Positions 44,983 through 53,851 of a stretch of 64,000 nt of DNA are shown here, one piece after another. Source of the DNA: Rouxiella badensis (GTDB taxonomy: Bacteria > Pseudomonadota > Gammaproteobacteria > Enterobacterales > Enterobacteriaceae); assembly GCF_002093665.1 (NCBI RefSeq), contig NZ_MRWE01000005.1:1-64000 (forward strand). The letters are read 5' to 3'. Below the pieces are notes generated by a model. It was given only the letters and a program-made list of their open reading frames with translations, was not told the origin of the DNA and did no database searches. The translations under genes were made by a program, and so were the position numbers. How positions within the stretch are numbered: position 1 is the stretch's first letter; every line of letters begins with the position of its first letter.

Positions 44983-45366
44983 TCAATACACTTCCTGCCC
45001 AATCATCATTCGATGGCCATCGGGCGTCGCGACGGTGAATTCACGCATGCCGTGCGGCCTGTCCGTCGGGGGCTGGAGAATAATGGCCCCGTTGGCGGTA
45101 AATTCATCATAAAGCGCGTCAACGTCGTCGACGTTCAGGTAGCCAAAATAACTGTGATCGCCGGTTGCAGAGGGCCTGATAGCCTCCGGGCAATGGCCCA
45201 GCATGATGCGCACACCGCCGCGCTGAACCTGCTGCCATCCGCCGCCTTCAGGCCATGCCAGAGAAAATCCCAACGCATCCCGAAAGTAGGCCACGCTGGT
45301 CTTCAAGTCTGGAACAGCCAGCACGAATGAAAAAGATTGGAGACTGGCGGTGGACGTCGTCGTCAT
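44983..45366 (-). CDS. VOC-family protein (glyoxalase/bleomycin-resistance fold)
   Basis: 127-residue paired beta-alpha-beta3 protein. The opening FSFVLAVPDLKTSVAYFRDALGF shows the VOC module, and the second half is HSYFGYLNVDDVDALYDEF. It ends REFTVATPDGHRMMIGQEVY, where the conserved Glu in REFT is a possible metal ligand. The function could be dioxygenase-like or drug-binding and is not assignable. It lies 60 bp after the OsmC gene on the same strand. Confidence 0.82.
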   Translation of the reverse strand: MTTTSTASLQSFSFVLAVPDLKTSVAYFRDALGFSLAWPEGGGWQQVQRGGVRIMLGHCPEAIRPSATGDHSYFGYLNVDDVDALYDEFTANGAIILQPPTDRPHGMREFTVATPDGHRMMIGQEVY

Positions 45367-45426
45367 AGTGTTAGCCTCAGAGGAGTAAAATTTATTTAAC
45401 CTAAAGACGCGTCCCTTAATGCAGAC

Positions 45427-45900
45427 TCATTCATTTTTATGCGTGATTTGTGGCTCACAGCGTACCGGGAAGTTGAGCGAATTGGCGATATAGCATAATT
45501 CGTGAGCTGTATGGTGCAGGGACAGCGCCAGCTCAATATTGTTACCGGCGGCCACTGTAATTTGCGGTTTGAGAACAATGGATTCAAAACGGCCGGTTTT
45601 ATCTTCGACCATGGTGCCTTCTGCCTGGTCAAGATAGGTTTGTACCACAATTCCCGCTTCGGCACACAGGTGTAAATACCAAAGTTTATGGCAGGCTGAG
45701 ACCGATGCCACCAGCAAGTCTTCTGGATTCCATTTTTTGGCATCGCCTAAAAATGCCGGGTCTGAGGAACCTGCAATCTCGGGTTTTGAGGACGCCTGAA
45801 TAACATAATCGCGGTCGTAGGCCTTATACGATGCCGTGCCCTTTCCCTTGTTACCCGTCCATTTAACCGAAACCTGATAGTGATGTTCACGACGTGCCAT
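45427..45900 (-). CDS. OsmC-family peroxiredoxin-like protein
   Basis: 157-residue thiol peroxidase of the OsmC/Ohr superfamily. Peroxidatic Cys70 lies in VASVSACHKLWYLHLC and the resolving Cys136 in AHELCYIANSLNFPV. It likely reduces organic hydroperoxides in the cytoplasm. AAAGGAGCAGG is a strong ribosome site. It is divergent from a GntR regulator, and a TGGTATACCA operator lies between them. Confidence 0.88.
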   Translation of the reverse strand: MARREHHYQVSVKWTGNKGKGTASYKAYDRDYVIQASSKPEIAGSSDPAFLGDAKKWNPEDLLVASVSACHKLWYLHLCAEAGIVVQTYLDQAEGTMVEDKTGRFESIVLKPQITVAAGNNIELALSLHHTAHELCYIANSLNFPVRCEPQITHKNE

Positions 45901-45984
45901 GTTTCCTGCTCCTTTACGAAAATTAACGGAATTTTGGAGTGCCTTAGAGACGCGTCAATCGAGTCTGATTGTCGGCCACTTCAA

Positions 45985-45998
45985 AATGGTATACCATT
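45985..45998. promoter_or_regulatory. GntR (FCD)-type operator AATGGTATACCATT
   Basis: Perfect 14-bp palindrome 27 bp before the GntR start and 85 bp before the divergent OsmC start. The TGGTATACCA core is the usual site of FCD-type GntR regulators such as VanR, so this protein probably controls both genes. Confidence 0.75.
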
Positions 45999-46024
45999 AT
46001 TCCAAAATTTAGGAGCATTTATTA

Positions 46025-46672
46025 ATGCAGACAAAACTCGACTCAACGGCAGACCTGGTAGCCGCCTCTCTTCGAAAGATGATCAACAGCGGTGAACTGG
46101 CAGAAGGCGCAAGACTGGTCGAACGCGACCTTGCCTCACAATTTGATGTGAGCCGAATCCCCCTGCGCGAGGCGATTCAACAACTGGTCCGCGAGGGCAT
46201 TGTCGAGACTCAGCGCAATCGTGGTGCGGTGGTCAAAACCCTCACTGCCGAGGACGTAAACGAGATTTATAGCCTGAGAGTCTTGGTCGAGGGCGACGCG
46301 ATTTATCAGAGTGTCGCCAATATGGACGCCGAAGTGCTGGCGAGAGCGGAATTGACTCACAGGCTGCTTGAGAAAGCCACCACGCCACAAAAACAGGGCG
46401 AGCTGAACCGCGAGTTTCACCAAATTCTTTATCGCGGATGCCGCAATGCCAGACAACTGCGGCTCATAGCAGAATTATGCGCGCAGATAGAAAGGTACGA
46501 ACGCCTGCAACTTCGGCTTTTAGAAGATACCCCTGCGTTTCAACACGAACATAATGCCATTTTGCAGGCCTGCAAAAACGGCGACCCGGCTCTGGCGCGT
46601 GAAGCCACGGTGAGACATATCGAGTCCGCAAAACTGATTGTTCTCGGCATCCTCGCCGACAGGCAGGATTGA
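46025..46672 (+). CDS. GntR-family transcriptional regulator, FCD domain
   Basis: Regulator of 215 residues. The winged helix reads RLVERDLASQFDVSRIPLREAIQQL; the FCD ligand domain follows with EIYSLRVLVEGDAIYQ and metal-binding His in LNREFHQILYRG and TVRHIESAKL. AGGAG lies before the start. The operator upstream implies autoregulation. The ligand is unknown, probably a carboxylate. Confidence 0.87.
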   Translation: MQTKLDSTADLVAASLRKMINSGELAEGARLVERDLASQFDVSRIPLREAIQQLVREGIVETQRNRGAVVKTLTAEDVNEIYSLRVLVEGDAIYQSVANMDAEVLARAELTHRLLEKATTPQKQGELNREFHQILYRGCRNARQLRLIAELCAQIERYERLQLRLLEDTPAFQHEHNAILQACKNGDPALAREATVRHIESAKLIVLGILADRQD

Positions 46673-46828
46673 GCCAACCTATCTGACCTTGAGTTTCTTC
46701 GAGGTGCGATTTGAAGGCCTCAATTAAATTGACGCCGGTGGCCGCACGCGCCATTTTGGCAGCGCCTTGGTTAATTGCTTTTCAGCAAAAAAATATCTGA
46801 CAAGGAATGAATAAATAATCCCTTGAGG

Positions 46829-48040
46829 TTAATCATCGCCCACGTCAGTTTTGGTGGTTAACGCAATAACCGCGCTGATGACGGTAAACAGGGCTATTAT
46901 CCAGGCCATCGTCCAGGGCGTGCCATCGTGCATCAGCGCGAGCAATAATGATGAGACGATCCCACTGCCGTACTGCAAGGCACCCATTAATGCCGACGCA
47001 GATCCTGCAATATTAGGCACCGCGTCGAGCGCGGCCGCGGCTGACGTCGCCGCTATCACGCCGTTCATAGAGAAAAACACCAGAACAGCGGCCGCAATAA
47101 GAAAAATGCCGCCTACCTGGAGTTTTACCCCAAAAGCCAGCACCAGCGCAGCGATGGCGGCCCCAGAAACTGCGCACTTAAGCAGCCACTCAAGTGAGTG
47201 ACGTTGTACCAGCCGACGGTTAATCATACTCATTGCCATCAGTCCGACAATATTGAGCGCAAAAAGCCAGCCGTAATACTGCGGCTTTACGCCGAAAAAT
47301 GAGATATAGACAAAAGGTGAATCGGTGATAAAGGCGTAGGCGGCGGCATAATAGGCGCTGAGACATAAGGTAAAACGCATGTATCGGCTATTTGTCAGTA
47401 AGGCGTAGTAATTATGAACGGCCCCACAAAAGGAGGCCTTGACCCGTTTCTCTTCGGGCAAGGTTTCCGGTAAGCCGTTTAACGCCATGAACATGAGTGC
47501 GCCAATGACGACCAGCAGCCAAAAAATTGCACGCCACGAGCTCATTTCAATCATTTGCCCACCCAATAGCGGTCCAACGATAGGCGCGATAGCCATGATT
47601 ACCATCAATGTAGAGAGCATCTGCGCCGCCCGAGTTCGGCTAAACAGGTCGCGGATCATGGCCCTCCCCAGCATAGGGCCGGTACAGGCACCTAACGCCT
47701 GAAAAACGCGCCAAAACACAATCTGTGAAATGTCTTTAGAAAGTGCACAGCCCGCAGAGCCGATAATAAACAGCGCTATTCCGACAAAGAGCGGTTTACG
47801 ACGACCAAAATGATCGCTGATGGGTCCCCAGATAAGCTGGGCAATACAGAAACCGATTAAAAAACCAGTGATGGTTAATTCAACATCGGCCTGTAAGTCT
47901 TTGGCCATCAGAGGCATAGCAGGCAGGTAAATATCGGTGGATAACGAGGTGAAAGCCATTAATGCGCTGAGGATAAAAACAAATGCCAGTCCAGAGGTTT
48001 TCACAGTATGACGGTGTATTTTCATCGGAGAGGGGGTCAT
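46829..48040 (-). CDS. Bcr/CflA-family MFS multidrug efflux protein
   Basis: Drug:H+ antiporter of 403 residues from ATG 48040 (GAGAAG ahead). Bcr/CflA features: STDIYLPAMPLMAKDL after TM1, motif A GPISDHFGRRKPLF, and GRAMIRDLFSRTRAAQMLS. Twelve spans. Exports drugs such as bicyclomycin or chloramphenicol in its relatives. It is convergent with the GntR gene. Confidence 0.9.
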   Translation of the reverse strand: MTPSPMKIHRHTVKTSGLAFVFILSALMAFTSLSTDIYLPAMPLMAKDLQADVELTITGFLIGFCIAQLIWGPISDHFGRRKPLFVGIALFIIGSAGCALSKDISQIVFWRVFQALGACTGPMLGRAMIRDLFSRTRAAQMLSTLMVIMAIAPIVGPLLGGQMIEMSSWRAIFWLLVVIGALMFMALNGLPETLPEEKRVKASFCGAVHNYYALLTNSRYMRFTLCLSAYYAAAYAFITDSPFVYISFFGVKPQYYGWLFALNIVGLMAMSMINRRLVQRHSLEWLLKCAVSGAAIAALVLAFGVKLQVGGIFLIAAAVLVFFSMNGVIAATSAAAALDAVPNIAGSASALMGALQYGSGIVSSLLLALMHDGTPWTMAWIIALFTVISAVIALTTKTDVGDD

Positions 48041-48085
48041 TACGCGTCTTCTCGCTATTGATAAGGAGATGCATTTTATCGACAT

Positions 48086-48398
48086 TTAATCGATGAATAA
48101 TCAGGTTTAAATCCATAGGGTTTATGAGCTGCCCTCATAAGCAGTAGCGATTTCCTAATGGACGGCGGCGTGACGGCGGAATAGGGGTTTGGTAACGACG
48201 CAGCGCGCTAAGGCCACTTGGCGCTGAAAACGTAAACGGGCGCTGCCTGCCTTGATGAGGCGGTAATATCCCGGCTTTTGGCCACAGTCTTGATGCAGAT
48301 GCCGTCATTTCACCTTAAGGAATGCTATCCTGTTCTTTTATGATGAAATTTTACTGGAGAACTCCCTGCACAAAACACCGCTGCCAGGGGTCGACGCT
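48086..48398 (+). other. Leader region upstream of the SMR gene
   Basis: A 313-bp gap between divergent pump genes with no credible ORF. It contains a TTATGAG/CTCATAA hairpin (48122-48140) and GC-rich potential stems near 48200-48250. I compared it by eye with guanidine riboswitch patterns and saw no match. Confidence 0.35.
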
Positions 48399-48728
48399 AT
48401 GACCTATATTTATCTTTTTATCGCCATTATCTCTGAAGTGATCGCCACCAGCTCGTTAAAAGCCTCTGAAGGATTCACTCGCTTATACCCCTCCGTCGCG
48501 GTGGTAGTCGGCTATATTATTTCGTTCATCCTGCTGTCGCTGGTGCTGAAGTCGATGCCGGTGGGTATTGCCTATGCTATTTGGGCCGGAATGGGCATTG
48601 TGCTGGTCGCCTGCGCCGGCTTTATCTTCTTTGGCCAAAAACTGGATGCTTATGCCATTGGAGGCATGGTAATGATTGTCGCAGGCGTGCTCATGATTAA
48701 TCTGCTGTCCAAAACGGCAGGACACTAA
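48399..48728 (+). CDS. SMR-family multidrug efflux protein (EmrE/QacE type)
   Basis: 109-residue protein with four membrane spans. The essential proton/drug-binding Glu13 lies in IISEVIATSSLKASEGFTR, the classic EmrE motif, and IAYAIWAGMGIVLV is TM3. It functions as an antiparallel dimer exporting quaternary cations. Stops 24 bp before a convergent LysR gene. Confidence 0.93.
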   Translation: MTYIYLFIAIISEVIATSSLKASEGFTRLYPSVAVVVGYIISFILLSLVLKSMPVGIAYAIWAGMGIVLVACAGFIFFGQKLDAYAIGGMVMIVAGVLMINLLSKTAGH

Positions 48729-48752
48729 GCGCCAGCCCGCCTCTGGGAACGC

Positions 48753-49646
48753 TTATTCGGCGCCCAATCCGGCCTCGACGTGCTTAACAAACAGCTTTAC
48801 GCTCTGGTTCTTAATTTTTTTGTGCCAGCATAGTGAAAGCTGCGTCACTGCCTGAGCGTCATCGATTTCCCGATAAACGACGTCTTGTATCAACAGGGAA
48901 CGCTGTGAGTCGGGAACCACCGCAATACCCATCCCCATTGCCACCAGTGCAATAGCCACGTTGACTTCCTTGGTCAGGTGCGTATTGTGCGGCAAAAGTC
49001 CCTTGCGCTGGAAGATATTATACACCGCGCCACCCAGCCCCACGCCCATCGGGTCGTCTTGCAAAATAAGCGGCTCGTTGGCCAAATCCTCCACGCTGAT
49101 ACGCTTTTTGCTCGCCAACGGATGATGCGCAGGCAACACGACGTAAAGTTTGTTTTTGACCAGGTCCAGCAGCGCCAGATCCCGAAAAACCGGCAGCGGT
49201 TTTCGCACTAAAGCCAGGTCTAGTTGACCCTGCTGGAGAAGCAGCAGCTGGCGATTAACGTCACTTTCAACGGGAATAATATCGATATCGGCACAGCGGC
49301 GGCGAAACTCGCGGATAATGTTCATCACCGTTGGGTCGAGCACGGACGTCCCCACATATCCCAGCCTTAACACCCCTTTGTAACCGGCCGCCAAACGTTT
49401 GGCGGTCTTCTCCAGCAGTACAAGCTGATTTACCGCATGCTGGACATCGCCAAGAAGCACCTTTCCTTCCATCGTCAGGCTGACGCTGCGCTGGTTTCTC
49501 TCGAACAGTCGGATGCCTAAATCTTTTTCCAATGCCTTGATATGGTTGCTTAAAGCAGGCTGTGTCAGGTTCACTTCCGCTGCGGCTCTGGCAAAGTGCA
49601 GCGTCTCCGCGAGCACCGTAAACGACTTGAGTTTTCGAAGGTCCAT
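48753..49646 (-). CDS. LysR-family transcriptional regulator (BenM/CatM-like)
   Basis: LysR protein of 297 residues. HTH LRKLKSFTVLAETLHFARAA and effector-domain opening GVLRLGYVGTSV, with PLPVFRDLALLDLV. These resemble aromatic-acid regulators. AGGAGGGGG is a strong ribosome site. Divergent from the UbiD-type decarboxylase with an AT-rich inverted repeat between, so it probably induces that gene in response to an aromatic acid. Confidence 0.87.
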   Translation of the reverse strand: MDLRKLKSFTVLAETLHFARAAAEVNLTQPALSNHIKALEKDLGIRLFERNQRSVSLTMEGKVLLGDVQHAVNQLVLLEKTAKRLAAGYKGVLRLGYVGTSVLDPTVMNIIREFRRRCADIDIIPVESDVNRQLLLLQQGQLDLALVRKPLPVFRDLALLDLVKNKLYVVLPAHHPLASKKRISVEDLANEPLILQDDPMGVGLGGAVYNIFQRKGLLPHNTHLTKEVNVAIALVAMGMGIAVVPDSQRSLLIQDVVYREIDDAQAVTQLSLCWHKKIKNQSVKLFVKHVEAGLGAE

Positions 49647-49677
49647 GCCCCCTCCTAGGTGATAAGGTTTCGTTATT

Positions 49678-49694
49678 AATAATGCCAGATTATT
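49678..49694. promoter_or_regulatory. LysR-type box AATAAT-N5-ATTATT
   Basis: Inverted repeat with the T-N11-A spacing of LysR sites, in the 161-bp region between the LysR gene and the decarboxylase. AT-rich, so chance cannot be excluded. Confidence 0.4.
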
Positions 49695-49807
49695 GATTAG
49701 ATTTTTATTATCGCGAAAGCATAATTGAAGAATAGATTTTATCCGAGAGTGTTTTAACCCATTCGAATAAATAGATATCCCTATTTCACGGAACTGGAGT
49801 CAAACCT

Positions 49808-51307
49808 ATGTCAGAGAAAAAGACTACCCCACCAGGCGTAGAAGTTTACGACCTGCGTTCGGCCATCGAATTGTTGAAAACCTACGACGACGAGTACATC
49901 GAAACCAACGAGCCCGTTGACCCCGCCGCAGAGCTTTCCGGGGTTTATCGTTATGTGGGTGCCGGGGGTACCGTTATGCGTCCGACCCGCACCGGTCCGG
50001 CGATGGTTTTTAATAAGGTTAAAGGTTACGACGACGTTCGCGTTCTGATTGGTCTGCTGGCCTCTCGCCAGCGTGTGGCACGCCTGCTCGGTGCACCAAA
50101 GGAAGACCTGGGCCATCTGCTGCGCAACTCGGTTAAACATGCGATTCCACCGGTCGTTATCTCCAATGACAACGTTCCTTGTCAGGAAGTGGTGCACCTG
50201 GCCACGGATCCAGGCTTTGATCTGCGCACCCTGCTCCCGGCGCCCACCAACACCCCTGAAGATGCGGGTCCGTACTTCACCATGGGGATGTGCTATGCGG
50301 CAGACCCGGAAACCGGTGAGCACGACGTAACCATTCACCGCCTGTGCGTGCAGGGCAAAGATGAAATTTCGATGTACTTCGTGCCGGGCCGTCACCTCGA
50401 CCAGTTCAGAATCAAGGCCGAAGAAGCCGGTAAGGCGCTGCCGATCACCATCAGTATTGGCGTCGATCCGGCTATCGAGATTGGTGCCTGCTTCGAGCCA
50501 CCGACAACGCCGCTGGGTTATGATGAACTGGCGATTGCCGGGGGTCTGCGTGGTCGCGCCGTTGAACTGGTGAAAGGCGTGGCGGTCGACGCATTAGGTA
50601 TCGCCAACGCAGAGATAGTTATCGAGGGTGAACTGGTACCGAACTATCGCGTTCAGGAAGACCAGCACACGCATACCGGCAAAGCGATGCCTGAATTCCC
50701 CGGCTATACCGGCGAAGCCAAAGCGGCGGTACCGGTTATTAAGGTGAAAGCGATTACCCATCGCAAACACCCTATCCTGCAAACCTGCATCGGACCGAGC
50801 GATGAGCACACCAATCTGGCAGGTATTCCTACCGAAGCCAGTATTCTGGACATGGTTGAGCGTGCGATGCCAGGACTGGTTAAAAACGTACACTGCCCGT
50901 CACCGGGCACCGGTAAATACGTTGCCGTGCTACAGGTAGGAAAACGTGGCCCGCAGGACGAAGGCCGCCATCGTCAGGCTGCGCTGCTGGCATTCTCCGC
51001 CTTCTCCGAGCTGAAACACGTGTTCCTGGTGGATGACGATGTAGACATCTTCGACCTGTCCGACGTGATGTGGGCAATGACGACTCGTTATCAGGGTGAT
51101 GTGGACACCATCTTTATCCCCGGTGTGCGCTGCCATCCGCTCGATCCCTCACAGGATCCGGCCTTCAGCCCAAGCATTGCCGATCACGGTATTACCTGTA
51201 AGACGATTTATGACTGCACCGTGCCCTATGCGCTCAAACACAACTTCCAGCGTTCGCAGTTCCTCGAGGTTGACGTTACGCGCTTTATTCCCGACTTTAA
51301 GATGTAA
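49808..51307 (+). CDS. UbiD-family decarboxylase (prenylated-FMN dependent)
   Basis: Decarboxylase of 499 residues that removes carboxyl groups from aromatic or unsaturated acids using prenylated FMN. Conserved UbiD segments: GPAMVFNKVKGYDDVRV, DVTIHRLCVQGKDEISM, and IANAEIVIEGELVPNYR, which holds the acidic catalytic Glu. The C-terminal half has HKHVFLVDDDVDIFDLSDVM. Similar in length to the gallate/hydroxybenzoate decarboxylases (LpdC, BsdC) but with no UbiX- or BsdB-type prenyltransferase next door, so cofactor must come from elsewhere. Divergent from a LysR gene and followed by a hairpin pair. Confidence 0.88.
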   Translation: MSEKKTTPPGVEVYDLRSAIELLKTYDDEYIETNEPVDPAAELSGVYRYVGAGGTVMRPTRTGPAMVFNKVKGYDDVRVLIGLLASRQRVARLLGAPKEDLGHLLRNSVKHAIPPVVISNDNVPCQEVVHLATDPGFDLRTLLPAPTNTPEDAGPYFTMGMCYAADPETGEHDVTIHRLCVQGKDEISMYFVPGRHLDQFRIKAEEAGKALPITISIGVDPAIEIGACFEPPTTPLGYDELAIAGGLRGRAVELVKGVAVDALGIANAEIVIEGELVPNYRVQEDQHTHTGKAMPEFPGYTGEAKAAVPVIKVKAITHRKHPILQTCIGPSDEHTNLAGIPTEASILDMVERAMPGLVKNVHCPSPGTGKYVAVLQVGKRGPQDEGRHRQAALLAFSAFSELKHVFLVDDDVDIFDLSDVMWAMTTRYQGDVDTIFIPGVRCHPLDPSQDPAFSPSIADHGITCKTIYDCTVPYALKHNFQRSQFLEVDVTRFIPDFKM

Positions 51308-51326
51308 TCATTGGCTGAAACAATCA

Positions 51327-51383
51327 CCCCCTCCCGATGAGGGGGGTTAGGACTGATAATAAAAACCCCCTCACGGGAGGGGG
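51327..51383. terminator. Inverted pair of terminator hairpins between convergent genes
   Basis: Hairpin 1: CCCCCTC/GAGGGGG (51327-51345). Hairpin 2: CCCCCTC/GAGGGGG (51366-51383) preceded by AAAAA. The second is nearly the reverse complement of the first, so each strand transcribes a terminator. T-runs serve the minus-strand GntR gene. Confidence 0.8.
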
Positions 51384-51416
51384 ATTTGCTTCAGCGGCGG
51401 TAAAAACAACCCGTTG

Positions 51417-52112
51417 TCAGAGGTCGGCCAGCGCCTGACGCAGGTTCACCTCATTGCCCGACTGTTCTTCCAGCTCCAGTTGCGCTTCAAGGTCGTGCAG
51501 ATGTTCAATCATTACCGTAACCGCCCGCGCGTTTTCCCCCGCTTCTAGCGCATCGACAATCGCCTGATGCTCATCGGACTGGCAGGAAGGCACGTCGTTA
51601 CGCTGATACAGTGCAACGATTAATGAACTACGAACCATCAGATTAGCTAATACTTCGCTCAACACTTCATTACCACAGATTTCACCGAGCACCAGATGAA
51701 ATTCGCTGAGTTCGCGCACAATAGCGCGACGGTCGGTTGAGTTGGTGGCCTCACGTTCTTTACACAGATGAGTCGTCACGCGGTGACGGTGACGGCGCAT
51801 CATTTCCGGGGTAATCACCTCGACAATAGCGCGTTCGATAGCGCGACGAGCGATGAAAATCTCACGCGCCTCTTTTGCCGTAGGCTGTGCCACCATCGCG
51901 CCACGGTTCGGCTCAATGGTCACAATGCGCTGCATGGCAAGACGCTGCAAAGCCACCTGAACGTGATTGCGGTTGGCGTTTAACGCTTCAACAATTTGCG
52001 CCTCGATAAGACGAGCACCCGGGCGCAAACGATGCTGAGCAATCGCTTTTGAAAGGACATCTACGATGCGCTTTACTTCCTGTTGTTTAGCCGTAGTTGT
52101 GTTATTGCTCAT
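51417..52112 (-). CDS. GntR-family transcriptional regulator, FCD-type
   Basis: Regulator of 231 residues. The winged helix is RPGARLIEAQIVEALNANRNH and the FCD domain includes FIARRAIERAIVEVITP and SEFHLVLGEICGNEVL. Its HTH recognition helix (NANRNHVQVALQRLA) departs from the usual SRTPVREAL pattern, so its operator may be unusual. It is convergent with the UbiD gene and may act on it or on unlinked genes. Confidence 0.85.
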   Translation of the reverse strand: MSNNTTTAKQQEVKRIVDVLSKAIAQHRLRPGARLIEAQIVEALNANRNHVQVALQRLAMQRIVTIEPNRGAMVAQPTAKEAREIFIARRAIERAIVEVITPEMMRRHRHRVTTHLCKEREATNSTDRRAIVRELSEFHLVLGEICGNEVLSEVLANLMVRSSLIVALYQRNDVPSCQSDEHQAIVDALEAGENARAVTVMIEHLHDLEAQLELEEQSGNEVNLRQALADL

Positions 52113-52256
52113 TGCTTCCTCAATGTATCAAACATACTGCAGTAGACGATTCTATGTGCAGCCCTGTCTTTTGTGCAAGCGATTGGGCAGTTCTCCAGCA
52201 ACTCAGTTAGTTAAGTCGCACTGATTGATCAGTATTAATTACTTTAGGTCCGTACT

Positions 52257-52898
52257 ATGCCCGCAAAATTTACTTACGGACTCAACTCCATGAAAAATCC
52301 AATAATTAAGCAGGCAATCGTATTTGTCACCTTGGCAATTTGTGCTGCCTTCTCCGCAGGCGTACTGTTCTTTGACGTTGTTATTCTAAAGGATCAGGTC
52401 AAAGAAATTTCCGCCACCGAAATCATTCAAGAGTTGTTCCTGTTCGCGACAGCGGCGCTGTTTTTTATCCATTCACGTCGACAAAAAACGCTGCGCGGCG
52501 GCTTTATTCTGGCGGCAGGATTCTTCGGGTGCATGCTTATTCGCGAGCTCGACGCCCTCTTTGATCTCATTCATTTTGGGGCCTGGGTCTATTTCGCCAG
52601 CCTGCTCGCCCTGTATTCCCTTTGCTGGGCTGCGTTCACGCCTAAAACCACGCTGCAAGGCCTGAATGCGCTGGTCGCCGATGATGCGTTTCCCGTACTG
52701 CTGTTCGGCCTGGTGGTGATTCTGGTGTTCTCACGCCTGATGGGCCTGCACTACATCTGGCAGGCCGCGATCGCAGGCGATAACGTGCGGCTGGTCAAGA
52801 ATCTGGTGGAAGAAGGCACTGAGTTATTTGGCTATTCGCTCTGTCTGTTGGCGGCGATTCGGCTGTGCGGCGGTAAAAAATCCTTCCATGATGCTTAA
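52257..52898 (+). CDS. Integral membrane protein of unknown function (213 aa)
   Basis: I do not recognise the family. Five or six hydrophobic segments are visible: residues 20-42 (FVTLAICAAFSAGVLFF), about 60-75, 80-98, 105-125, 140-160 and near 190-205. ATG 52257 has AGG at a suitable distance; an internal Met (52290) would shorten it by 11 residues. It stands alone, with a hairpin terminator after it. Confidence 0.6.
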   Translation: MPAKFTYGLNSMKNPIIKQAIVFVTLAICAAFSAGVLFFDVVILKDQVKEISATEIIQELFLFATAALFFIHSRRQKTLRGGFILAAGFFGCMLIRELDALFDLIHFGAWVYFASLLALYSLCWAAFTPKTTLQGLNALVADDAFPVLLFGLVVILVFSRLMGLHYIWQAAIAGDNVRLVKNLVEEGTELFGYSLCLLAAIRLCGGKKSFHDA

Positions 52899-53040
52899 AT
52901 GATTAACTCATTATTGTGAAGGAGTTGTTTCACTTAATGGATTAAAAAAATATTAGGGATTTTTAAATTTTAAGCAACATTGTGAGTATGGATCACCCAT
53001 CAGAATTTACCAATCCTCCCCCCCTGAGGAGGGGTAAAGC

Positions 53041-53080
53041 TGATAAACAAAAACCGGCTCATGCCGGTTTTTGTTTATCA
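53041..53080. terminator. Bidirectional terminator, 18-bp perfect stem
   Basis: Arms 53041-53058 and 53063-53080 around TCAT, with GGTTTTTGTTT on one side and its mirror on the other. Lies between the convergent membrane-protein and NAD(P)-binding genes. Confidence 0.92.
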
Positions 53081-53084
53081 GAAG

Positions 53085-53750
53085 TCAGCGCTCAGAAAAC
53101 GACTCGCCAACCGCGTCGCGGATAGGCGTTTCACCGCTGCAAAGCTCCCACTGTTTACCCACGGCTGACGAACTTCCCAGCGCGGCGACAACAACCAGCG
53201 CCACGTCTTCGCGCGGAACCTCGCCCCTGCCGACATCCTCTGACAGCGTCACCAGGCCGGTTGCCGGTTTATTGGTCAAGGGACCCGGACGAATTATGGT
53301 CCAGTCCAGCCCGCTTTCACGCAGAGAGGTATCAGCGTCTCGCTTGGCCTCGATATAGGCTTTCCAGACCGGTTCGGTACCCGGCTTGATGGGGTCATCG
53401 ACACCGATGGCGGAGATCTGCACGTAACGCTTGATGCCAGCCTTACGCGCCGCTTCGGCCAATAACACCGATCCGGCATAATCAACGGTGCGTTTACGCT
53501 CGGCCGAAGAGCCTGGGCCAGCACCTGCCGCAAACACCACGGCATCGACGCCTTTGATGGCGCTCGCCAATGCGTCGGCGCTGGCAGATTCGATATCGAC
53601 AAGCACACTGTCTGCACCGAGTTTACGCAGAGAGGCGATTTGCTGCTCTTTACGCACAACACCCAGCGCTTCATGCCCCTGAGCGCGTAAGTGCTTGATA
53701 ATAAACTGTCCAATTTGGCCGTGTGCGCCAACAATTGCGACTTTAGTCAT
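53085..53750 (-). CDS. NAD(P)H-binding protein, atypical SDR (YwnB/NmrA-like)
   Basis: 221-residue Rossmann protein from ATG 53750 (AGGAGGAG ahead). Dinucleotide motif IVGAHGQIGQFI, then DAVVFAAGAGPGS and RYVQISAIGVDDP; the C-terminal IIRPGPLTNKPATG is typical of atypical SDRs related to YwnB and NmrA. It may be a redox sensor or a reductase; the substrate is unknown. Confidence 0.83.
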   Translation of the reverse strand: MTKVAIVGAHGQIGQFIIKHLRAQGHEALGVVRKEQQIASLRKLGADSVLVDIESASADALASAIKGVDAVVFAAGAGPGSSAERKRTVDYAGSVLLAEAARKAGIKRYVQISAIGVDDPIKPGTEPVWKAYIEAKRDADTSLRESGLDWTIIRPGPLTNKPATGLVTLSEDVGRGEVPREDVALVVVAALGSSSAVGKQWELCSGETPIRDAVGESFSER

Positions 53751-53851
53751 CGCTCCTCCTTTGACCTTTTTAATGAATAAGGGTAATCCTTGCAGACTCA
53801 CCGCTACCCTTAACTGTAGCACAAGGACTTTTTACCCTTTTAAACAGGCTT

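Noticed and set aside
46673-46828. Possible gene remnant on the minus strand (open from 46754, reading ARAATGVNLIEAFKSHLEE)
   Set aside because: Short, runs antisense into the GntR gene and lacks start signals; could be chance or a degraded fragment, not enough to annotate.
48141-48398. Possible guanidine riboswitch upstream of the SMR pump
   Set aside because: SMR genes often have one, but no ACGR-loop hairpin pair or ykkC core is visible by eye.
53041-53080. Similarity of the terminator stem (ACAAAAACCGG) to the C/D repeat block
   Set aside because: Only about 12 bases match and the surrounding core modules are absent; a coincidence of terminator composition.
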